Source of the DNA: Utricularia gibba | Taxonomy: Eukaryota; Streptophyta; Magnoliopsida; Lamiales; Lentibulariaceae | Length of the DNA stretch: 64,000 nucleotides | Reading direction: 5' to 3' | NCBI GenBank assembly: GCA_002189035.1 | Contig: NEEC01000002.1 | Coordinates: forward strand, 1,860,001-1,924,000 | Part shown: one piece after another, positions 23,239 through 33,243 of the stretch | How the letters are laid out: every line of letters begins with the position of its first letter | Position numbering within the stretch: the stretch's first letter is position 1 | Program-made: the position numbers and the translations under genes | Notes under the pieces: generated by a model | The model's input: the letters and a program-made list of their open reading frames with translations, nothing else | Database searches by the model: none | What the model was told of the DNA's origin: nothing

Positions 23239-26200
23239 ATGGTTGTAGAGGCTGACCATGCGAATGAAAAAGTTCAGACTGCTACGCCAACCCCTTCAAA
23301 ATCTACCGCATCACCAGCTGGCGCAAAGACATCTTTCTTCGTTAAAAAAACAGGATTTGTTATCCCAAAAAACAAGCTTTCAGGTTCATTAGTGCCGGTG
23401 ATTCGAGGATCTAAAGGACCTGATGGGAAACTTTTAAATGATGAAGCTGTGAATGCGCTACAAGGGAAAACCAAATGGGGACCTGATTTAACGCTGGATT
23501 CCAGTGTTCGAAAAGGGAGAGCAGCGGCATATCAGGTATGCAGTATTTGCATTTTTTTCGCCCACAATGGTCTCAAATTTTGTTAACTTTTGTTATATCC
23601 TTGTCTGTTAGTACTACTTTGGAATAGAATTAGTGCATTTATTTTCAGAATATGGTTCACCCCAAGGGTACTGAAAACACATGTATCCTTAGTATAGCAG
23701 ATTTACTCTAATTATTGCAATATCAGAATCTGGAGTGAATGAAATGCAGTTGTGTTGCGGATGTATAGCTTGCACTTCGTATTATGAGGCCATAGTGATG
23801 TCAGTTATATTTACTTTGTGCAGACACGGATCACTCAAATATCAGAGCAGCTGGCTTCAGGCACTCTGGAGGCTGAGGATAAGAAATCATTTTCGGCAAC
23901 TGAATCTGAGTATGGGAAGAAGTCGGAGCTTCATCATAGCAATGAGGTTTAGCATATTTTCATCAAAGACATTGCCTTTTGTAGTCTTTGCATACACATG
24001 TTACTCACACTGAACTGTCTATATATCAGGAAGCAGAATTACTGATGCTTGAAAGGCGTGAACTCATTGGTAGGGACAACAGTAGCTATGGAATGCTTAT
24101 CTCGCGTATTATTTAAATGTATAAATGAATTTCCAGGCGAATTAATTAAGCTCAATCCTGCATACAAGGCTCCAGCTGATTACAAACCTGTGATGAAGGA
24201 AGCAAAAGTTCCCATTCCTGTGAGTAGGGAGGGGTATTTTATGGTTCTGATCAGGCTTTAAAATGGAAAAACTTTTTTTAGAGTTGAAATTTTGGAAGAA
24301 ATTATTTACAATCTGCTATTTACAATTCAATATTTGTTTGGATTGGGACATCAACTAATTTTTTGTTCTCGCTAATTCAGTGTCGCTATTGTCTCTGCAG
24401 TTGAAAGAGCATCATGGCTATAATTTCGTGGACTCAGTATTTGGTCCTGCAAGTGATACCTTAAAAAAAATAGAAAAGGTTGTTTCATGCTTTTCCTTCA
24501 GAATATTGTGTAATCTGTTGCTTTTATACATAATTTACTGGGCAAGCCTCGTTGTAACATTTCTTTATTTGATGGCTCTCTAACCAGGATACTGGAGCCA
24601 AAATAAAAGTTTATGGCATAAAACCAGATACAGGGGTGAAGGTATTACCCTCCAGCAGCAACCCGGGATTTTCCATGCTTTCCCCTCACATCCTTCCATA
24701 TGCTTTCAGGTTGAAATTAGTTCCTTGGATGGAAAAGAAATACGTGATGTTTTTGAAGAGTATTACGCACATGTATCAGCAGATTCGTTCGATAAAGTGG
24801 ATGCTGCTGCAGCTTTGGTTGAATTGCTTGCTACTACTCTTTCAGTATGTTCTACACTCTAAATCACTCGCTTCTCGATGGCTGCTTTTCTACTTTTTTG
24901 TTTATTATTCTTACTATCCCTTCTTAGGTGAATCCCATATTGCCAGCCAAGTCGATAGTCCTGGCATCTGATGATGATGTGAAAAATATATCAAGTTCCA
25001 CAGCAACCGCTCCACTGGTTGGTCAGGAGCCGGCTAAACTTTCCAAAGGGTCCTTAGAGCCACCTCAAGATCAGTCTCCATTTTATCATCAGGCATGGCC
25101 TCCTGTGGGTCTTAATCAAGGTGCTCCTCATTTACAGTCAGGATTATTAGTTCCCAATGCAAATTCTACTGTACCACAAGGGGGGGCTAATATTGAAACA
25201 TCTCTTGTGCATTTGAACTCTTCAAACATGCCCCCCGTGCCTCCAAGCTTTGTTTCCGGTTCCTCTTCAGTTGCCATCCATAGACCTCAGTTGCCTCATG
25301 GTTTGCAGTCACCGTACATGCAACAGGAACCCGGATTGAGAAATTCCCAGGCGTCACACAGGCTGCCTGCGCCCATATTCTCCACACCCACTCAGGCTTC
25401 ACCTCAGGTTGCATCCAATACAGTACTGCCCATGCCAATGATTCGTCCCCGGCCACCACATGTTCCCGTAGAAAGCTCAGTTGCGTCTGGCTTGTCAGCC
25501 ATGAGTTGCAACCCGAACAATTTATTTCCAATGCCTCAGGGTGGCTCCTTGCCGTTGCCTCCATTAGTGGCATCAGAGGCTGCACCTTCAACAAGTTTAC
25601 CTCCACCAGCTGGGCCACCTGTACATATGTTAATGCCAGCATCATCCCGGGATGTGATCACTCCGGCACCTGCTCCCGCCCCTATTCCCTTCAAGGTACT
25701 ATCTGTCTGACATAAATTTTCCTTTTTACTGCATCTGTAATGATTTGCCTTTTGTGTGCAATGCCTCTCAGGCGTTTACTTCAAGACCTCTGCAACCTGG
25801 CACTGATTTCCTCTTACCCCATCACCGACCACCAGCAATGCCGCCCCTGCCCCAGGTTTGGCAAGGGAGGCAGCCTCAGAATTTGATTCAACCAGGTCAA
25901 GCAACGTTCCAGCCGCCACCGCAGTCTCTGTTCGTGCGGAGGCCGATGCCATATGATTTAGGCCATCCAATGCAGAAGATGAGTAACCAAGCTGACCATC
26001 TGAGGCCGCATACACCTGCATTCTTTGCAGGAACTGGAAGACCACCCCCTCACAACTGCCACCGCGCCATGCAGGATCACCCACTCTGCAGCACCATCGG
26101 CCGTTCCTTCCTCACAACCCGGTTAATAATGCTCCCTTCCCTCCAAGCCCACGGAGCCAGATGCATCACCTTGCTGGTGTAAACCCCATGCAGAGATTTC

Positions 26201-26406
26201 CTATGCCGATGGCTCATAAGCCACCAATGCACCCAGGCAGACCACTTCCTGGCACCATGGGTACCCCTCAAGTATACGACCCATTTTCTCCTTCAACAGG
26301 AAGTCTCAATCCCCAGATGGGCAGCAGAGCAGCAGCAGCAGCAGCAGTGCAAGGTGATGGTGACCCGGAGTATGAGGACCTAATGGCTTCCGTGGGAGTG
26401 AAGTGA
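23239..26406 (+). CDS. KH-domain RNA-binding protein (SF1/BBP-like KH), one frame break
   Basis: Probable nuclear pre-mRNA-binding protein. Nine exons: 23239-23535, 23824-23946, 24030-24069, 24137-24219, 24401-24478, 24588-24641, 24710-24844, 24928-25695 and 25772-26406. The N-terminal part contains SFFVKKTGFVIPKNKLSGS and KTKWGPDLT; then LLMLERRELIGELIKLNP leads into a KH fold of the splicing-factor-1 type (YNFVDSVFGPASDTLKKIEK, TGAKIKVYG). The KH loop reads GPAS instead of GPRG. The last two exons are Pro-rich, with an Ala run from a GCA repeat, ending DPEYEDLMASVGVK. In the last exon, one missing C in the C5 run 26045-26049 shifts the frame; adding it yields GRPPPSQLPPRHAG and a 737-residue protein. 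The family is assigned by the KH context only. Confidence 0.85.
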
Positions 26407-27008
26407 TACCATCTCAGTGTCAGATTTTGTAGCACTGCTTATCATCAGTTGCTGTTGTCAACTATCTGTCTATTTCTGAAGGTCATCTGGTGGGAAATGA
26501 AGGCTTGTATGGCAGATTGACTATTAATCGACTATGCTGCAACCTATTGGGCGATGTTTGGGATCAAGGCACTTGGATCACCTGGACAAGTGGGGTTAAG
26601 GAGACTTGTGTGAAAGAAGTTGTATGTATTAGATTTAACTAACGACAAAATAAATTTCTAAGTTTAAGTACATTTTTATTTTGTTCAGAATACCATTACA
26701 TAATTGAAGTTATTATCAAATGTAACTAATTTCTGTTTCATTATTTAAATTTAGTATTGTTTATGTTTTGAAAGCTATATACTTAGATTTTATTTTATTA
26801 TAATTATTTATCAAAAAATACTTTTGAAAAATAGTTTTAGGATATATTTTGATAGTGTGTTTTCATATGATAAATGTATTTTAATATGTTAAACAAACAC
26901 ATCTAGTGAATTCATTTTTTTTTTTTCAATAAGTATATATATCAATTTAATTTTTTATCAAACACTTATATTAAATTAGATAAATTATCATCTGTTAATG
27001 ATGAAAAT
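26407..27008. other. KH gene 3' region, AT-rich
   Basis: 3' UTR followed by strongly AT-rich sequence (about 26,640-27,000). No gene recognised. Confidence 0.5.
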
Positions 27009-27660
27009 CGGTGTCCGAGATGAGACCGATTTTTAGGTTATGGGTGCAATCGAAAATATCACACCTTGTTATGCTTTTTTACGATTTGCTTGATTTGATC
27101 AACATAAATAAAGATAGATAGATATTTTTATGTGGAAACCGCCATTGATGGAAAAAACCATGGAGCTATCGAAACTCGCTAGAGAAAGTCTTTATTAGAT
27201 GGAGGTTGTGAAGAAAGGTACAAGTTAGGAGGCTTAAGGTCGAATCCTTTCTTCGCTATAATTTTTTCTATTTATAGAAGAGTTCGGTCTGATAGAGTCC
27301 TAAATTCTACAAACATCGGTTGCTTTCTGCGCCTATCATGTGATTTCATTTTTCAGATATCGGACATCTACTTTGCCGTAATTCAACTGCTTTTCAGATT
27401 GTGTCGTACGATCAGCGCTGCCAGATTTCTGACACATATCAATCTATCAACTGGCGTTATCCCGTCAGAACTCCTTTTGATAATCTTTTAGGAGCTGATT
27501 ATCTTCAGCCAATTTATACCCCATTATCATTCAAACCCATTTCAAAATTATCCACCAAACATATTTTAGTATTATTTCCAAATCTATTATGCCACTCCCA
27601 ACTCCACCCAAGCAAGCTAGGCATTTTAACAAGGTCAAGACTTGGCGTTGAAGTCACATG
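27009..27660. repeat. Possible transposon-derived repeat
   Basis: This stretch differs in composition from the AT-rich DNA on either side. It carries phrases often seen in plant LTR or non-autonomous element ends (atgtggaaaccgccattgat, then ggaaaaaaccatggagc). It encodes nothing recognisable, and I cannot define terminal repeats or a target-site duplication by eye. The repeat assignment is inference from resemblance only. Confidence 0.25.
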
Positions 27661-29001
27661 ACCCACGTTGACTCACTAAACATTTGGGGTTAGGGTTAAG
27701 TTGAGAGTGGGTTCCCACCTTTCTTGATATCAACAATGAAAAGTAGATGGATGCCTAGTAAGTGTAACAACTTCATTGAAAATAAAATATATCTGAAAAT
27801 AAAAATATTGCCTTTTTTTTTCTAGGTGGAAGGGTATGGGCTTGACATGATGGGGTGCCAAATTGGGGATGCTCATTTGTTCATTGAACCTTCTATTTTT
27901 AGACAAACTAAAAAAGGTCAAGAACTCTCCATCCCCTTGGACTTGTTCAGTGTGGATAGGGAGGGGTACTTCTGCGATTTGAAGTAAAAAGACAAAATAT
28001 AAACATATTATGAGCAACATAATAAGATTTACAAATGAATCAAATTCTAATTAACGTGTCGAAACATTGAAATGGATCGCTTGATTAGTTTGAATTGCTT
28101 TGTAAGATTGTTAGGGGAATGGAAGCAATGTCACAGTTTAGGAAAAATTTTAAATTTAATCTAAAAAAACTAAATTTGGGAAAAAAATCCAAAATTTTGA
28201 TAAAACTTCTCCAAATTAAAGAGAGAAATTAGTTTGGGTATTTCAGGATGAAATAAATTTAAAAATAGTAAAACTGTGTTTATGATATATAATAATATAA
28301 TATTATAAAATTTAATATGTTGAAATATCAGAAGAATTTCTAATTTAATATGAAAGAGATAAAACTTAAAATATTTAAAAATTAGACAGGATAAATTCAA
28401 AAAAAATTAAGAAAACAAAATGTTAATTTAATGGTAGTGGCGACCGCCATTGTTATCCAATGAAGCAATCCAGGCAGCCACTCCCACACCCACCCCCATC
28501 GCCTGCCACCTGCCCACGCCTCGCCTGTCATCTTCTGCACCTTATTCCATGGACTGGACTGGTGTGGGAGATGCAACACAAATGCGAATGCAATTCTGAC
28601 CTCACCAGGCCCCGCCTTCCCTGTATCTATCTCCCCTTAAAATACATCAACCCTACTTTCATCTCTCTTTCATTTCTACCGCGGCTATGGGTAACCGTTG
28701 AACACTTGAGGATATTGGTCGCCTCCATCTTCCTTGTCTGGGATCTGCCTTCGGTTTCAGTGGGTAGATTTTTGTTTTTAAGTACTGGTGTGAAGGCTGT
28801 TCAGATCTGAAAGCCCTTTGTTTCTCTCTTTTCTTTTATGAGGGACACTTGCGTCGCATTCCTGTGGGTTCTGGTGTTCTTTTAGAGCTCGACTTAGAAT
28901 TTCAGCTTTTTGTGGCAGGGAGGTGGTGATTAGAAACAATTTCCGATATCGCTGCCGGCGGGGATTCCGGGGATACGAATGAAGGTTTAGATGACCAGAA
29001 A
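27661..29001. other. Spacer and leader upstream of the first AHL gene
   Basis: Bases 28,140-28,400 are extremely AT-rich. From about 28,440 the sequence becomes C/T-rich and then carries the likely 5' leader of the AHL gene at 29,002. No coding frame is supported. Confidence 0.5.
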
Positions 29002-29759
29002 ATGGCGGGCTTGCAGCACGGCGGTTCTTCACTAAACCCTGGTAATCTCTTTTTTTTTTTGTTTGCGTAAGACGTGTGTTTATGAGCGTGTGTGTGTATT
29101 TATCAGGTTCACCGACGGTTTCTAAACCGGAGGAGTCGGAATCGGCGGGGAGTGGGCGGAGGCCGAGAGGGCGTCCCCCGGGGTCGAAGAACAAACCGAA
29201 GCCTCCGGTAATTGTTGCACATGACAGCCCTAACGCGCTCCGGTCTCACGTTCTCGAAGTGTCTTCCGGAAACGACGTCGTAGAGAGCCTATCGATTTAC
29301 GCGCGGCGAAGGGGAAGAGGGATTTGCGTCCTCAGCGGCAGAGGCACCGTGACGAATGTGACTCTGCGGCAGACGGCGTCGCCATCGGAAAGCGTGTTCA
29401 CGTTGCAGGGACGTTTGGAGATTTTATCCTTATCAGGAACCGTTCTTCCACCCCCGCGCCGCCTACATACGGCGGATTATCCATATTTCTCGCCGGGAGC
29501 CAAGGACAGGTCGTCGGAGGATGTGTGGTGGGGCCACTGATAACATCGGGTCCTGTAGTTCTCATCGCCGCGTCGTTTGCGAATGCGGTGTTTCAACGAT
29601 TGCCGTTAACAGAGGAAGAAGAAGCGAATGCGGTGAGGGGCCACAGCCGGCAGCCTCCCAGTCATCTGGCGTCACCGTCGGCGGGAGCAGAAGTGGGCGT
29701 GCGATTGACGGCGACCTGTTCGGCTGGGCAGTGGCCCTTCTACCCGGCCAGCCTTGTAA
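29002..29759 (+). CDS. AT-hook motif nuclear-localized protein, type-I hook (AHL), three frame breaks
   Basis: Nuclear AT-rich-DNA-binding protein; the PPC domain mediates AHL trimers and contacts with other factors. Exon 1 (29002-29041, [13 protein letters not shown]) joins exon 2 (29107-29759) in phase. A single type-I hook, [17 protein letters not shown], is followed by the PPC domain ([68 protein letters not shown]). The frame breaks at the C5 run 29451-29455, the G4 run 29637-29640 and the C3 run 29735-29737. One added base at each gives [28 protein letters not shown] and [15 protein letters not shown]-stop. The last two match the canonical AHL C-terminus (SGVT...GW...RPPF type). The restored length is 231 residues. 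Three homopolymer losses look like sequence error; true decay is the alternative. Confidence 0.88.
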
Positions 29760-31175
29760 CAACTTCCGATCAAGGATTCTTCTTCTTCCCTTTTCCATTG
29801 AAAATCAATTGCTTTTCAGATGGGAACCGCAATCGGAAAATCTCTTTTGGCTCCTTGTGTTATGACAACCCGACAGGCATCCGATGCATGCACCGGATTC
29901 AATTTGGTATAATTTCCGTTTCTATAAAAGAGAACGATACAAGGAGCCTCCACGTGGGCCCCCCTGGCATATCCTTACATTTGTCTCTAGCGGGAACTAA
30001 TCATCTTGTGTGGTAGTTTTAAGACCATTTAACATTGCTCAAAAATAAGATTATTAAATTTATGATCGAATAGTTTATTTTTTAAAAAAATATAATTTTG
30101 TTATAAAAAAATTAAATTATAAAAAAATGCGGCTAGGCGACGAGCTACATGTGAGTAATGAGTGGGCGGTGCCGAATTGATTGAAAAAAAATGATTTTTA
30201 AATATTGAGAATAAATTATAATTGATAAAAAAGATTTAATTAATAAAAATTGAGAACTAATTATGTATGATACTTGAGAATATGAAAACTAAATATGAAC
30301 AGTACTTAAAATATGGAAATTAAATATATCTGATACATCAAAATGTGTAAATAGAAATTAATTATATTATTTTTATTAAACATTGAAATTTAAGCATGCT
30401 AATTTTAAAAACATTGGAGATGTAGGCGGTAGAGGGTCCATTGGAATCCATAATTCATTAGATTAGATTTAATAATTTTTTTTAAAAAATATTATTATTT
30501 ATATTTTATAATAATTATAATTAAAAATTAATGAATCCTAGTCAAAGTATCGGTTAAATGGAATAATGGGCTAAAATCATTTTTAAGAGAGTAGATAATT
30601 GAAGTGAAACGTGGGCCAAAAAGAGGATGATAAATGAAGAGTAACATTCACGAAAAGGCTTTCTTCTCAAAGCCCCATTTTGGTGTTCTACTCAGAATCC
30701 CTAAAAATTTACTTCGCCTCTCCCCTCGCGCGCAGAATCTTCTCGCGCTGTTGGTTACCTATTTATTATTTTTCTTCTTTTTTTTTTTCAATGTTTTTGT
30801 TGAAATGGTCGAAATTTATCATTTACAGTAAATGCGCGGATTATGTCGGAGTTATTTTTCTTTGTCGTTTTTCCGTCTTGATGTTTTTTGATTCTGCTGG
30901 AGTTTCTGGGTTTTATTGTAACAGGTTTTGATTTACTTACTGCTGTTCTCCAGCTAACTCGTTTTTGGGCGTTTTTGTTTACTGGTTTATGACTGTTGTT
31001 ACACCCCCAAATCTTTGTTGATCCTTTGTAATATTTCCATTTCTAGAATTTTTTACTGATGAAGCACGCCCGGCAGAATGAGGGGCTTGTTGTTTTGCAT
31101 TTTTAGCTGGTGAAAATTCTTCCATTTCGTTGATAAGTCCTCTGGTTATTGCAGTTTAGCATTGAAATCCAGCGG
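29760..31175. other. Spacer between the two AHL genes, including the second gene's leader
   Basis: Bases 30,030-30,600 are AT-rich. From about 30,640 there is a C/T-rich leader-like sequence. A T-rich tract ending ttattgcag at 31,154 suggests a spliced 5' UTR for the next gene. No coding frame is supported. Confidence 0.5.
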
Positions 31176-33243
31176 ATGTCGGGTATCTCGGAATCCACCG
31201 CCATAGTTACCGGTCACGAGGGGTTTACACTAACTTCAGCGGGGCAGAACCAAACCGTGATTCAGACTCATCCGGACCAACATATCCCTGTGTACGATAC
31301 CTCTTACAGGCGTGAAGGGTCATCGCTATACCACTCCATTCAAGGCGGTGCCTCCAGTGTGAAGTCCACAATGAATTTGAACTCGTCTGAGCAGAAGCGT
31401 AAGAGAGGACGACCTAGAAAATACGGCCCAGATGGTAGTATGGCCATGGCTACCGCTTCCGATCCGCAGTCAGCAACCGTCCCTGTGCCGCAAGAACAGC
31501 CTTTTTCACCGCCATTGGGTGGTCCACCTGCAGATACGCCAACGGGAGTTGGTGGATCGTCGTCGCCGGTGGCGCAGAAGCGACGGGGAAGACCCCCTGG
31601 CTCCAGCAATAAGAAAAAGCGAATTGAGACTATGGGTGAGTGGAAAAGGCTGGCCTTTATTTATGGCCGGAAAATTTCTTGGTATTGGAATACAATTCCT
31701 TTAATGGTATTACATGCCGACTAATACATCAGAGTTTTTCCCATTAACCCTGTTCTCAGTTGGGTTGATTTATATGTTCATTTTTCTATTCAACCAATTT
31801 GCCTTGGCGAGGCATTTATTTTTGCCTTTTTATTAGTTACTGTGTTTTCCCCTTACTTTTTTTTCCTTAATTATTTTATGAATTTACTTTACTGAATGCG
31901 GTTCTGGTTGATTCAACTTGTGATTCTGCATCTGTTTTGCTTTCTGCTAAGTTTTAAGACTCCCTCGGTTTACCACTCCAGCGCTGCTTTTTAGAGTATA
32001 TTGCATTGGTTTTCTAATTGATATCATTATTTATCATTTATGCAGTGACTTGGAAATATTCGATTGCAACTCCTCATTCATTGGTCCCATATGAAAGTTT
32101 CATTCTGCATTTTGCTTGCAGGTTCAACTGGAATTGGATTTATGCCTCATGTACTCGATGTACAATCAGGGCAGGTTAAAAAACATAGCGTTTCTCAGCC
32201 TTTTCTTTTGGTTTCCTAATGCGATTTTTAGCTTTGAAACAGTAGAACTGCTTTCGATTTTATGCTTTGGAATGAATCATTTAGTTTGATGTGTTAACGA
32301 ACGTTAGTTCTTAAATTTCAGGATGTAGCTTCAACTTTAATGACATTTTCTCAGCACAGTCCAAGGACAATTTGTATATTGTCTGCCACAGGTGTGGTAT
32401 CCAGTGTAACTCTCCGCCATGCTGCGTCTGCTTCTGGAACTGCAACCTATGAGGTGTCTTGAATGTCTTTTCTAACCATACCGTCCAAGTCATTTCCTGG
32501 ATTTAGTGTCTCCATCGTGAACCATGGATATGATTCCTTTACTGTAGGGAAATTTTTATATCTTATTGCTATCGGGATGCTACTTCCCATCAAATGTCAA
32601 TGGTCAGATAAGCCGAACTGGTGGATTGAGCATTACATTAGCTGGTGCTGATGGCAGAGTTTTCGGTGGCTGTGTTGCTGGTGTACTAACAGCTGCATCC
32701 CCTGTTCAGGTAGTTTTTGTTCCTTTTTCATATAACACGGCTCTGTATCGTATTCTTCATCACTGTGCTTCCACCAATTGGACCCTGTTTGACTATGATA
32801 CTATTCACATTGATGTTGGTCTGAGTTTGAGATTGGATAGCAAAACGAATCCACAAACTCCAATCTGGTTTTACAAACAGAACACTAGTCCTCTATTTTA
32901 TTGGCCCATTGGAATTGGCTTGATATTGTCCTTCTGCTCTTGTCTTCTGTGAAATTCTCCATGGTTGCATCATGCCAGCTTCCCATCAATAATGCAGGTA
33001 ATAGTTGGAAGCTTCATTGCTGAAGGAAAGGAGGATTCAAAAAAGGAGGCTCTGGTCGATCAGTCATCAGACCCACCGAAAGGGAACCAAGGTGATGGTG
33101 GGGTTCGTTCGCCTTCGCAAGGCGCATTCGTGGAACATTCGGGTGTGTCGGCCAGTCCGCCGAACCTTAGCCTGGAGGCGGCGGCGGCAGCTTCCAACAA
33201 CCACCACCAGCCCCAAGGGTTCTCAGGAATGCCATGGAAATGA
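31176..33243 (+). CDS. AT-hook motif nuclear-localized protein, two hooks (AHL, intron-bearing class)
   Basis: Second AHL, of the class with two AT-hooks. Exons are 31176-31635, 32122-32174, 32322-32453, 32548-32709 and 32998-33243, all GT-AG and in phase, giving 350 residues. Hooks: KRKRGRPRKYGPDG at about residues 74-87 and QKRRGRPPGSSNKKKR at about 130-145. The PPC domain follows: GSTGIGFMPHVLDVQSGQD, ICILSATGVVSSVTLRHAAS, LLLSGCYFPSNVNGQ, TGGLSITLAGADGRVFGG and VAGVLTAASPVQVIVGSF. The tail has an acidic/Ser region and an Ala run from a gcg repeat (LEAAAAAS), ending GFSGMPWK. The frame is intact, in contrast to its neighbour. Same strand as the first AHL, 1.4 kb downstream. Confidence 0.94.

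Noticed and set aside
25187-25645. 152-codon minus-strand frame
   Set aside because: Antisense of the Pro-rich exon of the KH gene; low stop frequency there comes from composition.
29324-30016. 230-codon plus-strand frame as a separate protein
   Set aside because: Its first half is the AHL PPC domain in a shifted frame and its end is non-coding; it is a product of the frame breaks in the AHL gene.
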